A stretch of DNA of 32,496 bases, from positions 1 through 32,496 of the forward strand of contig JADFKM010000019.1 in the NCBI GenBank assembly GCA_022564935.1, given 5' to 3'. The position numbers and the translations under genes are program-made. This DNA comes from Candidatus Dadabacteria bacterium. GTDB lineage: Bacteria; Desulfobacterota_D; UBA1144; Nemesobacterales; JADFKM01. Within the stretch, counting starts at the first letter, position 1; each line of letters opens with the position of its first letter. Below, in pieces: positions 25,397 through 32,496 of the stretch. Under the pieces are notes generated by a model. It was not told the DNA's origin and ran no database searches. It was given only the letters and a program-made list of their open reading frames with translations.

Positions 25397-25729
25397 CTAT
25401 ATCCTGTTCTGAAGCAAAAACGTTATTGCGAGCGCGTATATAACGAGCGACTCGATAAGAGCGAGACCCACAATCATGGGCATGAATATCTTGCCCGAAG
25501 CGCCGGGGTTTCTCGCTATTCCACTCAAGGCTGCGGCCGTGGCTCTTCCCTGAGCAATACCGCCGCCTGCCGCCGCAATCCCAATTCCCAGCCCGCTGCC
25601 GATTGCGAGACCCGCCTTGGCAGTTTCGCCAAGTGTTCCGGCGGTCGCCTCTGCTGCCAGCGCTTCGGGAACAAAGGCCCCAACAATACCAACCCCTATC
25701 AAGCCCAGAAGCCATAGAACGATCCTCAT
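25397..25729 (-). CDS. atpE: ATP synthase Fo subunit c
   Basis: This proteolipid forms the rotor ring of F-type ATP synthase. It has two membrane helices separated by the polar loop ARNPGASGK, with the ion-binding Glu93 in ALIESLVIYAL. The N-terminus carries an extra ~26-residue hydrophobic segment ending in EALAAEA that looks like a cleavable signal peptide. This makes 110 residues, against about 75-85 for mature subunits. Gln60, Glu93, Ser94 and Tyr98 occupy positions used by sodium-binding c-rings, but the Thr that follows Ser there is Leu. Coupling ion is therefore open. It is last in the Fo operon, before a terminator, with an AGGAGG-like site about seven bases before the ATG. Confidence 0.96.
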   Translation of the reverse strand: MRIVLWLLGLIGVGIVGAFVPEALAAEATAGTLGETAKAGLAIGSGLGIGIAAAGGGIAQGRATAAALSGIARNPGASGKIFMPMIVGLALIESLVIYALAITFLLQNRI

Positions 25730-25809
25730 CTTTTCACCTCCTGTGTGTTTTGTATGTGTTGCACATAAAAGATGAGCCTAACGTGCATTTATCCAATATC
25801 TGAACTTCG

Positions 25810-26511
25810 CTAAAGTGTCGCCCCATGGTTGTGTGAAATAGCAAGAGATATGTAAATGGAAGAGAGGATCGTGAAAACAAAAGCCTGAAGAAGCGAGACG
25901 AAAATTCCAAGAGCGATAAAGAGCACGGGCACAATATAGCTCGTGAGGTCGGTAAAAATGCCGAGCACAAGATGTTCTCCGTTCATGTTCCAGAACAGCC
26001 TCAGAGAAAGCGACACCGGACGCACAATGTGGGTCACAACCTCTATTATAATCATAAGGGGGGCAAGCCATATCACCGGGCCAAGGAATTGCTTCAGGTA
26101 CGAGAAGCCGTGCTCCCGGAACCCGTAGTAGTTGTACATTACAAAGATAACAACGGCAAACGCCCAGGTGGTGTTTACATTCCCGGAGGGGGGGAAAAAG
26201 CCCGGTATGAGTCCCATAAGGTTCATAACCAGAATGAGTATGAAGGACGTGCCCAGTATGGGGAAGAACTGCTTTGCCCTTTCCCTAGAGCCGAAAATCC
26301 CTGTAAATAGATCGAGCAGGAAGTCGATGGTAAGAACCTCAAAAATATTTGTCAATGTAAGCTTATCGGTGGGCAGTACGGACCCGGACTTTGAAAGGCT
26401 GCTTTTAATCTTCAACCCGCTGAGCGTCAGAAATCCTAGAACCAGCAAAATACCGATAATATGGTCAAACTCGAAAATTCCTGCAAGTGTAAGCCAGCTA
26501 AAATGATCCAT
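25810..26511 (-). CDS. atpB: ATP synthase Fo subunit a
   Basis: This 233-residue membrane stator subunit makes the ion half-channels next to the c-ring. Five to six hydrophobic helices are visible. The essential Arg sits in VRPVSLSLRLFWNMNGEH, and the family motifs MNLMGLIPGF and the C-terminal LLQAFVFTILSSIYI are present. It overlaps the end of the AtpI-like gene by 14 bases and lies 80 bases before atpE, consistent with one transcript. Genes for the b subunits and F1 (delta, alpha, gamma, beta, epsilon) are absent from this window. In many bacteria with this Fo arrangement they are encoded elsewhere. Confidence 0.96.
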   Translation of the reverse strand: MDHFSWLTLAGIFEFDHIIGILLVLGFLTLSGLKIKSSLSKSGSVLPTDKLTLTNIFEVLTIDFLLDLFTGIFGSRERAKQFFPILGTSFILILVMNLMGLIPGFFPPSGNVNTTWAFAVVIFVMYNYYGFREHGFSYLKQFLGPVIWLAPLMIIIEVVTHIVRPVSLSLRLFWNMNGEHLVLGIFTDLTSYIVPVLFIALGIFVSLLQAFVFTILSSIYISLAISHNHGATL

Positions 26512-26884
26512 TTACGCTACCTCTCAAGCTCTCAGCAATTATTACCAGCACTACGCCGAAAACCCCAATAAGAAAACCATAAATACTCACCGTAGTAAAT
26601 AAAAGAATTCCCAGAACAAGCCCCACGAACACCGCCATCTTCACAAGCATCACAAACACGGCAAATCTCTTCGACTCGGTCCTGCCGATAAGCGCGCCCA
26701 CAACCATCTTGATTGCAAAAAAATTTACCACTGCCAGCCCCCCACCCACTCCTACTCCCAGCCCAAGAGAAGCGGAGCCAACCGCCCAGCACAAAAGACC
26801 TAGGGCAGCCGTGAGCAACAGCCCATACTTCTCAATCACTCCGAGTTTAAGTATCTCCGTCCTTTCCATTGTCGTTGCTTTCAT
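26498..26884 (-). CDS. atpI: ATP synthase subunit I-like protein (AtpI)
   Basis: This 128-residue protein has four hydrophobic segments in the order expected for AtpI, which helps assemble the c-ring and is found ahead of atpB in many operons. After a short polar start (MERTEILKLGV) come LLLTAALGLLCWAVG, a glycine-rich segment (GLGVGVGGGLAVVNFF), AVFVMLVKMAVFVGLVLG and the terminal YGFLIGVFGVVLV. Assignment rests on topology and position more than on residue motifs. The start is ATG 26884, inside the end of the AtpZ-like gene (38-base overlap); Met at 26869 is a possible later start. Translational coupling along the operon is likely. Confidence 0.82.
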   Translation of the reverse strand: MKATTMERTEILKLGVIEKYGLLLTAALGLLCWAVGSASLGLGVGVGGGLAVVNFFAIKMVVGALIGRTESKRFAVFVMLVKMAVFVGLVLGILLFTTVSIYGFLIGVFGVVLVIIAESLRGSVNGSF

Positions 26885-27101
26885 AGCTCTTTTTTAATAT
26901 CCTGAACAACATACCGAAGCCCGCCGCCATCCCTAAAATAACGCCGAGGAGCGTAAACCACGGCGCCGTAGTAACGAGCCACTTATCGATCATATACCCC
27001 AAAAAAAGACCGGCAAGTACAGAAAACGCAAGCTCAGTACCGACGACCATGTAGCGTATCCATCCCAAGTCATCTTTATTCCCGGAGCCGCCGGTGCTCA
27101 T
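26847..27101 (-). CDS. AtpZ/F0F1-ATPase gene 1-family protein
   Basis: This two-helix membrane protein of about 84 residues is first in the Fo operon. The features are a polar N-terminus, YMVVGTELAFSVLAGLFLGYMIDKW, a short loop (VTTAPWFTLL) and a second helix with GMAAGFGMLFRILKK. This matches the small AtpZ/AtpQ-type proteins that precede atpI and are thought to form a cation channel with it. The open frame reaches 27137, but the ATG at 27101 (MSTGG) is preferred because GGGGA lies just ahead of it; 27113 is another option. The hemL gene ends 96 bases upstream on the same strand. Confidence 0.82.
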   Translation of the reverse strand: MSTGGSGNKDDLGWIRYMVVGTELAFSVLAGLFLGYMIDKWLVTTAPWFTLLGVILGMAAGFGMLFRILKKSYESNDNGKDGDT

Positions 27102-27196
27102 CTCCCTCCCCATCCAAATATGAAGACATGTTATCAAACCTTACGCTGGACACTGGGCACGCAGTCACGATGCTCTCCCAAATTTCCCCACACCTC

Positions 27197-28480
27197 TCAT
27201 TCCAGCGCCTTCTTCATCACATCAAGCGTGCTGGAAATCTCGCTCTCGGTGTGGGAGAGAGAAACGAACACGGATTCAAACTGCGAAGGGGGAAACATAA
27301 TACCATTCTCCAAAAGCCTGCCGAAGAACCTGGAGAACAAATTCGTGTCTGAGTTAAGGGCGGCATCGTAGTCCACAACGCTCCTATCGGTGAAAAAAAG
27401 CGTGAACATAGACCCAACGCGGTTAACCGTCGCACTTACTCCCGCGCTCTTTATAATGTCTCTCAACCCATCTACAAGCTGCGAGGCCAGGTCTTCAAGC
27501 TTTTCGTAGCTGCCCGGATTGTGGAGCTTTCTAAGCGTTGCAATTCCAGCGGCCATAGCTAGCGGGTTGCCCGAAAGGGTACCGGCCTGGTACATGGGCC
27601 CGGCAGGGGCGACCATGCTCATAATTTCACGGCTCGCTCCGTAGGCCCCGACAGGAAGCCCGCCGCCTATAATCTTTCCAAGGCAGGTTATGTCGGGGGC
27701 TACCCCGTAAAGCTCCTGTGCACCACCGGGGCTCAACCTGAAGCCCGTTATAACCTCGTCAAAGACCAGTAGGGCACCGGAGCTTCGCGTTATATCCCTC
27801 AAGCCTCGAAGGAAGCCGTCTGTAGGAGCGACGACACCCATGTTGCCCGCAACGGGCTCAAGGATAACGCACGCTATTTTCTCGCCCAGCTCATCGAAGA
27901 GTTTCTCCACAGAGCCCAAATCGTTGTACTTTGCAAGGAGTGTGCAGTCGGCAAACACCTTCGGCACTCCCGGGCTGCTTGGTTGGCCGAAGGTCGTGGC
28001 CCCCGAGCCCGCCTTTACGAGTAGGTAATCTGCGTGGCCGTGGTAGCACCCCTCGAACTTCACTATCAGGTCTCGGTCTGTGCAGGCGCGGGCAAGCCTC
28101 ACGGCACTCATGGTAGCCTCCGTGCCCGAGCTCGTCATCCTCACCACATCCACCGACGGGAAAGCCTCGGTCACAATGGTGGCAAGCTCAACCTCCGCTT
28201 CACAGGGCGCCCCGTAGCTTGTGCCCCTAGCGACGGCTTTTCTCACGGCATCGACCACTTCGGGGTCGGCGTGTCCCAGTATAAGGGGCCCCCAAGAGGC
28301 CATGTAATCAATGTAGGCGTTCCCGTCCACATCCCAGACCCGTGATCCCTGCGCTCTGGAGATGAACACGGGGGTGCCTCCAACGGCGTTAAACGACCTG
28401 ACGGGGCTGTTAACGCCGCCGGGCATTAAACGCTCAGCAACCTTAAATAAATTCTCAGAGTTCTGATTTAACGAAGCCAT
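27197..28480 (-). CDS. hemL: Glutamate-1-semialdehyde 2,1-aminomutase
   Basis: This PLP enzyme converts glutamate-1-semialdehyde to 5-aminolevulinate, the tetrapyrrole precursor in the C5 pathway. The 427 residues match the family length. Landmarks are [13 protein letters not shown] at the N-terminus, [13 protein letters not shown] (gating/PLP region), [12 protein letters not shown], the PLP-ring Asp in [11 protein letters not shown], Lys269 in [12 protein letters not shown] as the Schiff-base lysine, and [14 protein letters not shown]. All look intact. There is no strong ribosome binding site. It is followed by the Fo operon. Its first ~70 codons are duplicated as a dead stub near 29640-29894. 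Confidence 0.97.
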   Translation of the reverse strand: MASLNQNSENLFKVAERLMPGGVNSPVRSFNAVGGTPVFISRAQGSRVWDVDGNAYIDYMASWGPLILGHADPEVVDAVRKAVARGTSYGAPCEAEVELATIVTEAFPSVDVVRMTSSGTEATMSAVRLARACTDRDLIVKFEGCYHGHADYLLVKAGSGATTFGQPSSPGVPKVFADCTLLAKYNDLGSVEKLFDELGEKIACVILEPVAGNMGVVAPTDGFLRGLRDITRSSGALLVFDEVITGFRLSPGGAQELYGVAPDITCLGKIIGGGLPVGAYGASREIMSMVAPAGPMYQAGTLSGNPLAMAAGIATLRKLHNPGSYEKLEDLASQLVDGLRDIIKSAGVSATVNRVGSMFTLFFTDRSVVDYDAALNSDTNLFSRFFGRLLENGIMFPPSQFESVFVSLSHTESEISSTLDVMKKALE

Positions 28481-28600
28481 ACACCATTTGAAAGCATTGC
28501 AGATAAAGGCGCGGAAAAAAGTCGCCTATATTAAACACTGTCTGAAAGCGATGTCAAGTTTAGGTAGGTATGCTGGACAGAACGCTTCGGTAAGTGAGCA

Positions 28601-28642
28601 AAAAGAGAGGGATAGAATACAATTTGAGCTTCCTATCCCTCT
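28601..28642 (-). terminator. Intrinsic terminator after the short ompA gene
   Basis: AGAGGGATAG (28606-28615) and CTATCCCTCT (28633-28642) form a perfect ten-base-pair stem around a 17-base loop. Read on the minus strand it is followed by CTTTTTG. It lies 86 bases past the ompA stop and separates that gene from hemL. A related hairpin occurs in the duplicate unit at 29981-30023. Confidence 0.72.
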
Positions 28643-28727
28643 AAATCTCTGAGAAGGATGGCACGACATCCTTCCTAGCCCTCTATAACTCATTCACACA
28701 CTAGTTGTTCTTTTTCGTCATAAGCCT

Positions 28728-29189
28728 CTAACCGGGCTGAAAGTGGGCACGTCTGTTAAGCCCTGGATCCTGTATTTTACGAAAATGAAACGTCCATCCT
28801 TTGTTGAACTGTGTGGTCTCTCCCTTGCCTACGGTCTTCATCCTGCTCGAATCTATTCCGAGGCGTACGAGATATTTTTTTGTGGCATTGGCCCTTCTCC
28901 GCGAGAGACTCAGGTTATATGCATTTGAACCTTTTATGTCTGCATAACCTTCAACTATTATCTTTTGTGAGGGGTAGTCCTTCAGTATCCGAGCATTCCT
29001 CTTCAGCACAGCTTTGGCATCGTCATTGATGCTGGTCTTATTGAAATCAAAGAAGACATCCCTTAGCATAAAGAGGTTAACAGCAAACCCCTGTTGTGAT
29101 GGCGGAGTAGCACAGCTTGAAAGAATAAACATTGCTACTACAACTACTCCGGGAAAAAGCAGAAAAGTTGACCCGTAATTTTTAAACAT
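28728..29189 (-). CDS. Short OmpA/Pal-family lipoprotein (duplicate copy A)
   Basis: This is a 153-residue lipoprotein with lipobox LSSC and a C-terminal OmpA-like peptidoglycan-binding domain (DVFFDFNKTSI, VEGYADIKGSNAYNLSLSRRRA, GKGETTQF, NRRAHF). It would anchor the outer membrane to peptidoglycan. Compared with its duplicate at 30099-30821 it lacks about 60 residues of the alanine-rich helical region between the lipobox and the OmpA domain. It also ends eight codons early, because the duplicate's Val codon (in PGVRL) is a TAG here; the old tail RLMTKKNN is still readable after the stop. The OmpA core residues survive, so the protein may still work. AGGAGG precedes the ATG with normal spacing. 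Confidence 0.85.
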   Translation of the reverse strand: MFKNYGSTFLLFPGVVVVAMFILSSCATPPSQQGFAVNLFMLRDVFFDFNKTSINDDAKAVLKRNARILKDYPSQKIIVEGYADIKGSNAYNLSLSRRRANATKKYLVRLGIDSSRMKTVGKGETTQFNKGWTFHFRKIQDPGLNRRAHFQPG

Positions 29190-29225
29190 CCCATCATACC
29201 TCCTTTAAGAGTATTTATTTCTATA

Positions 29226-29620
29226 TTAATGTTTTTGGCCCTCGAATGCAAGCTCTCTTAGCTTTTCTTTTACAAGTCTCGACCCTTCAGACTTAGAGTA
29301 TCAGTTAATGAGGGCCTGAAAGAACAGCTTATCTTCCTCCCGCCTGTTGATGATTATTAAAGAAAGGCCCTGTCTTAAGTACGCAGAGCGGCCCTTTTGC
29401 CCCTGGGATAGGTGGATTGAGGGTTTGATATTCAAGATTTGCTCTCTCATATTTTTTTCCTGCAAAAAACTCGCACACCCAAAATGGGGCATCAGGAGCC
29501 TGGGGGGGGAGGCGAACCGGCATTAACAAGTAAAAATTCTCTAAATGCTCCCGGGACTCAGGAGAGTTTCCCTTGGTAAATGCCCTGTACGCATCGGTGA
29601 ATACGTTTCTAGAGGCTCCG
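29226..29620 (-). pseudogene. cpoB (ybgF) 3'-half relic
   Basis: Joining frames gives SRNVFTDAYRAFTKGN, FWVCEFFAGKKYERA, NLEYQTLN, then LRQGLSLIIINRREEDKLFFQAL and finally SRLVKEKLRELAFEG. This matches the last ~135 residues of the intact CpoB-like protein at 30879-31631. It has at least two frameshifts and a stop (TAA/TGA after QALIN), a G8 tract at 29502-29509, and no start. The relic begins abruptly at the point matching about residue 125 of the intact gene, which marks the duplication junction. Confidence 0.85.
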
Positions 29621-29639
29621 GTCCGGGAGCTTGCGCTCC

Positions 29640-29894
29640 CTGGCTGCTATATATTCCTACAGGATACCCACGCCTTTGGGGCCTGCAGGTATAAGGGGGG
29701 GCACTTTATGGTCATGTAATCAAAGTATGCGCTCCCGTCCACGTCATAAACCGACTGCCCCTGAGCTTTGAAAACGAACACGGGGGTACTCACCACGGCG
29801 TTAAACGACCTCACCGGGCTGTTCACACCGCCCGGCATCAAGAGCGTTCCGCAGTGCTGTATAATTTCTCGGGGTCGTGACACAACGACCCAAT
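29640..29894 (-). pseudogene. hemL 5'-end relic
   Basis: The first ~70 codons of hemL are recognisable. The start codon ATG is now ATT (29894-29892), followed by [16 protein letters not shown], which matches [16 protein letters not shown] of the intact enzyme. A two-base insertion then shifts the frame to [16 protein letters not shown]...AYFDYM. Similarity ends near CCCCTTATAC, and the rest of hemL is absent. The PLP lysine region is not present, so no enzyme can be made. It marks the second copy of the tandem duplication. Confidence 0.88.
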
Positions 29895-29980
29895 GAAAGG
29901 CGCAGAAAGCCGCCTATATCAAATACTGCTTCAGGGCGCTGTCATGTCGGAAGTGTACGCTGAGGCCTTAATGGAAGTCG

Positions 29981-30023
29981 ATAAAGAAAGGGATAGGGCC
30001 CGGTATGAGCTCCTATTCCCTCT
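29981..30023 (-). terminator. Intrinsic terminator after ompA copy B
   Basis: CCTATTCCCT (30012-30021) pairs with AGGGATAGG (29989-29997), with one bulged base and a GC-rich loop. Read on the minus strand it ends in CCCTTTCTTTAT. It is the counterpart of the hairpin at 28601-28642, conserved in both duplicated units. Confidence 0.6.
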
Positions 30024-30098
30024 CGAATTCTAAAGAAACAAATAATTAAGGTTCTTCCCGGCTTCTTTCAACGGTTCGAAAGGGCTTTGATACGGGGA

Positions 30099-30821
30099 TT
30101 AATTGTTCTTTTTTATAATCAGCCTCACGCCCGGCAGCGTACCGGGTTTCATGGGCACAAAGTGCGCACGCCTGTTAAGCTGGTAGGCCTGTAGAGTTGT
30201 TCCTTCTCCGAACTTTGTGGTCTCCCCCTTGCTGAGGGCATCTATAATGCTTGAATCTATACCGAGGCTTACAAGATAATCCCTTGTGGCGTCGGCCCTT
30301 CTCTGCGCAAGTCTGAGGTTATATGCATCTGTACCCCTTATGTCTGCATAACCTTCAATTATCACTGTATATGAGGGGTTGTCTTTTAGCACCTGAGCGT
30401 TCTCCTCGAGAACCGGCACAGCATCAGTCCTGATGTAGGACTTGTCGAAATCAAAGAAGATATCTCTAAACTCAACGTCCTCTTCAACCACGACAACTTC
30501 TTCAGGGGGGGGTATTGCAGAGGTCATACACTTGAACTTAGCCTCATTCGCCTTTGTCTTGGCATCCACAAGCATCCTTCTCGCTTCGACCTCGTGGCAA
30601 AACTCCTCCATCAGCGCTTCGCCCTTTCTCAAAGCGCTCTCAGCCGCCGCTAACTCCTCGGCTCCACAATCGGGCGCACCTTCCGCTTTTGCTTCAGCTA
30701 CAGCCGCCTCTGCGTCATTCAGCTCCTGCGTCGGTGGGGAAGCCGCACAGCTAGAAAGAATAAAAATCGCTACAAGCACTGCAGGATAAACCAGAAAACT
30801 TAACCCATCATATTTAAACAT
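30099..30821 (-). CDS. OmpA/Pal-family lipoprotein (copy B)
   Basis: This 240-residue lipoprotein has lipobox LSSC near residue 25, then an alanine/glutamate-rich helical region (about 35-105, resembling the DUF4398-type helices found before OmpA domains), a short proline-rich linker (IPPPEEVVVV) and an OmpA-like domain (RDIFFDFDKSYI, IEGYADIRGTDAYNLRLAQRRA, NRRAHFVP). The acidic and arginine residues that bind diaminopimelate in Pal proteins are present. It probably helps tether the outer membrane to peptidoglycan. AGGAGG precedes the ATG by nine bases. It follows the CpoB-like gene and is likely in one operon with it and the upstream Pal-like gene. Confidence 0.93.
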   Translation of the reverse strand: MFKYDGLSFLVYPAVLVAIFILSSCAASPPTQELNDAEAAVAEAKAEGAPDCGAEELAAAESALRKGEALMEEFCHEVEARRMLVDAKTKANEAKFKCMTSAIPPPEEVVVVEEDVEFRDIFFDFDKSYIRTDAVPVLEENAQVLKDNPSYTVIIEGYADIRGTDAYNLRLAQRRADATRDYLVSLGIDSSIIDALSKGETTKFGEGTTLQAYQLNRRAHFVPMKPGTLPGVRLIIKKNN

Positions 30822-30878
30822 CCCATCATACCTCCTAAGATTATTTTTCTCTTTAAGAATACTTATCTTATATTAATA

Positions 30879-31631
30879 TCATCGGCTTTCTAATGCAAGC
30901 TCTCTGAGCTTTTCTTTAGCAAATCTCGAATCATCAGACTTAGGGTACCTGTCTATTAGGGTCTGAAGAAACAGCTTAGCCTCCTCTCTTCTGTTTATGT
31001 TTATCAAAGAAAGAGCCTGTTTTAAGTACGCATGAGGTACCCTTTGGTCGCGGGGATACGTGTCTATAAAGGTCTGATATTCCAGAATCGCTTCCTCGTA
31101 TTTTTTCCCCCTGTAAAAAGACTCACATATCCAGAACGCGGCGTCGGTAGCTTGTGGTGAATTGGGTTTATCCCTTAAAAACTCCTTAAACAGCTCCCTC
31201 GATTCGGGGTAATTCCCTTTGGTAAAAGCCCTGTAAGCATCGGTAAACACGTTTCGAGGAGGCTCCGGCCTGAGGTATGTCGAGCCCTGCCCGCCATACC
31301 TTTCAGAGGGGTACGTCGGCCGTACGGGCCCCCGGCGTTTCCTAAGCTCAAGCTTGCTTATTTTGGCGTTCAAACTTTGAAGTGTCCGCTCAAGTTTGTT
31401 CAGACGGACCTCCAACCTCTTAAGCTCATCTGTGCTCAGACCTCCGCCGCGAGTGTTGTTCAATATCCTATGTATGTTCTCTACGTCCCTGGACAAACGG
31501 TTCAGCTTCTCCTCGGTCCTCGCCTGACGTATGTACGCCCCCCTCATATCATCGCTTGTTGCCACGCACCCGAAAAGAGCGGTAACCGTCAATACAAACA
31601 CAATTCGGGTGGCGACAAAACCAATTCTCAA
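30879..31631 (-). CDS. CpoB (YbgF)-like cell-division coordinator
   Basis: The family sits in the periplasm, interacts with TolA and coordinates peptidoglycan synthesis with outer-membrane constriction. The 250-residue protein has a lipobox-like LFGC near residue 22 (many relatives have an ordinary signal peptide). A coiled coil follows at about 35-100 (LNRLSRDVENIHR, LNKLERTLQSLNAKI). Then come three TPR-like repeats: TDAYRAFTKGNYPESRELFKEF, ATDAAFWICESFYRGKKYEEAILEYQ and YLKQALSLININRREEAKLFLQTL. It lies between two OmpA/Pal genes on the same strand, matching the usual pal-cpoB order. Its 3' half is duplicated as a relic at 29226-29620. Confidence 0.9.
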   Translation of the reverse strand: MRIGFVATRIVFVLTVTALFGCVATSDDMRGAYIRQARTEEKLNRLSRDVENIHRILNNTRGGGLSTDELKRLEVRLNKLERTLQSLNAKISKLELRKRRGPVRPTYPSERYGGQGSTYLRPEPPRNVFTDAYRAFTKGNYPESRELFKEFLRDKPNSPQATDAAFWICESFYRGKKYEEAILEYQTFIDTYPRDQRVPHAYLKQALSLININRREEAKLFLQTLIDRYPKSDDSRFAKEKLRELALESR

Positions 31632-31652
31632 TTTTTTACTCTCCCGCGAACC

Positions 31653-32384
31653 TTACTCTGCCGTAACGAAATGGGCTCTTCTATTCTCCTGAAATGAGCG
31701 CTCAGAAGCGCTGGCGGCAAACTTATCCGTCTCGCCCCTGCTGACCGCCGTGATTCGATCAAGAGATACCCCGAGCCCCACGAGATACGCCTTCACAGCA
31801 TCGGCTCTCTTCTGGCCGAGAGCCAGGTTGTATTCCTCGGTGCCGCGGGTATCGCAGTAGCCTTCAACCACTACCTGTCTTACCGAGGATTTACTAATAA
31901 TTTTGGAATTTTCTTGAAGTATCGTGCGCTCACCCGATCTAATGTTGAACTTATCGTAGTCGAAAAAGACGTCAAGGAGACCATGCCGACCCTCCCGGCG
32001 ACCTTTAAGTTTCCTGAGCTCCTCTTCCTTCATGCGCCTTTGGGCATCGGACATTTCCTGCTCCCTATGGGCAATCCACGACTTCCCTTTTGCCTGCGTG
32101 GCCAGGTGTCTGGCTTCTATAAGAAGCTCCCTTGCCTTGGGGTGATCGCCGCGGGACATCAGCAGCTTGGCTTTTTCAATGAGGGCTTCGGCCGCTTCAT
32201 ATTCCTCCTTGGCATATTGAAGCGCTCCGGCGTCCGCCGCCTCTTCCAGAGCCCTCTGGGCTTGATTAAGCTCGACGTCGGCGCTTTTACACCCAAATAC
32301 GACAATACCCACCGGCAAAACCAATAAAAGTATCACCAAGATTGCTCTTTTACTCATCTTACCTATTCTCCCGAGATTGTTCAT
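31653..32384 (-). CDS. Pal-like OmpA-domain lipoprotein with N-terminal DUF4398-like helices
   Basis: This 243-residue lipoprotein has lipobox VFGC near residue 32. A helical region follows (about 38-125, LNQAQRALEEAADAGA, AKELLIEARHLATQ-like), and then an OmpA-like domain (LDVFFDYDKFNI, VVEGYCDTRGTEEYNLALGQKRA, SRGETDKF, NRRAHFVTAE). These residues match Pal, which ties the outer membrane to peptidoglycan within the Tol-Pal system. The start at 32384 has AAGGGA upstream; an in-frame ATG at 32357 (MSKRAILV) is an equally likely start and gives a more normal signal peptide. The CpoB-like gene follows after 21 bases. By analogy tolB would be expected beyond the right edge. Confidence 0.92.
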   Translation of the reverse strand: MNNLGRIGKMSKRAILVILLLVLPVGIVVFGCKSADVELNQAQRALEEAADAGALQYAKEEYEAAEALIEKAKLLMSRGDHPKARELLIEARHLATQAKGKSWIAHREQEMSDAQRRMKEEELRKLKGRREGRHGLLDVFFDYDKFNIRSGERTILQENSKIISKSSVRQVVVEGYCDTRGTEEYNLALGQKRADAVKAYLVGLGVSLDRITAVSRGETDKFAASASERSFQENRRAHFVTAE

Positions 32385-32496
32385 TTACTCATTATCCCTT
32401 ATTGATCCAAACACCTAATAATCCCCCCCCTCACCCTGCTCCCATGAAACCCTCTCAAGCCTTAAAGAACCCGCACCCCCTGATTCCCCCCCCCCC
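32385..32496. other. Right edge, no gene seen
   Basis: The last 112 bases hold no ORF or RNA gene I can support. They contain C8 (32423-32430) and end in C11 (32486-32496). Confidence 0.5.

Larger units (their letters stand above)
28270..29620 (-). repeat. Tandem duplication, hemL-proximal unit (hemL 5' end - ompA - cpoB 3' half)
   Basis: This unit and the one at about 29640-31265 share the same gene order and orientation, the same spacer (for example AAAGGCGC...GCCTATAT near 28505 and 29896), the same terminator hairpin and the same leader ATCCCATCATACCTCCT before ompA. Protein identity has dropped a lot, so the duplication is old. In this unit hemL is the working copy, ompA is shortened and cpoB is broken. 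Edges are set by where similarity fades and are approximate. Confidence 0.8.
29640..31265 (-). repeat. Tandem duplication, pal-proximal unit (hemL stub - ompA - cpoB 3' half)
   Basis: This is the second copy of the unit described at 28270-29620. Here ompA and cpoB are intact and hemL is the dead stub, the reverse of the other unit. The junction between units lies at about 29620-29640, where cpoB-like sequence (ending ...GGCTCCGG) is followed within about 20 bases by hemL-like sequence. Edges are approximate. Confidence 0.8.

Noticed and set aside
25311-25715. Arg/Ser/Trp-rich minus-strand frame
   Set aside because: Shifted reading of atpE; the low-complexity composition is typical of an out-of-frame translation.
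28270-31265. Insertion sequence or transposon as the cause of the repeated hemL/ompA/cpoB unit
   Set aside because: No transposase, terminal inverted repeats or target-site duplications were visible; simple tandem duplication explains the order.

Overview
The window reads as chromosomal DNA of a Gram-negative bacterium. It carries several lipoproteins with clear lipoboxes, OmpA/Pal-type peptidoglycan-binding proteins with a CpoB-like partner, UppP, an F-type ATPase Fo operon preceded by atpZ/atpI, and a hopanoid-style nucleoside phosphorylase. I could not place it in a named lineage from sequence alone. The gene mix would suit a deep-branching proteobacterial, Thermodesulfobacteriota or Dadabacteria-like genome, but that is a guess. 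I saw no tRNA, rRNA, CRISPR array or insertion sequence.

Left part (1-5003): a nucleoside phosphorylase runs off the left edge. An AT-rich stretch follows with a truncated AAA ATPase, a tiny ORF and a zinc-ribbon relic. Then comes a forward run of pyrC, a GT2 glycosyltransferase and a membrane diguanylate cyclase. Middle left (5225-12144): uvrA and uppP are coupled on the minus strand. A secreted coiled-coil protein and a small conserved protein lie on the plus strand. A DtxR-family regulator with the manganese-type ligand set and a class I glutamine amidotransferase-like hydrolase lie on the minus strand.

Signalling block (12542-19303): a PP2C phosphatase and a very large Ser/Thr kinase carrying two complete seven-bladed WD40 propellers lie on the minus strand. 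Divergent from them are a response regulator-SpoIIE phosphatase gene, broken by three frameshifts and a stop codon, and an intact STAS anti-sigma antagonist. A small gene between the two arms is also frameshifted. This block is the best candidate for an uncharacterised regulatory system.

Right part (19326-32496): a DUF4301 protein, xseA, a degenerate acyl-adenylate-forming-like protein, a CCA/poly(A) nucleotidyltransferase, a small lipoprotein, the Fo operon (atpZ-atpI-atpB-atpE), hemL, and a Pal/CpoB/OmpA lipoprotein cluster. Between hemL and the intact cluster lies an old, decayed tandem duplication. A unit made of the hemL 5' end, an ompA gene and the 3' half of cpoB is present twice. The hemL-adjacent copy has kept a shortened ompA and a wrecked cpoB, and the other copy has a dead hemL stub.
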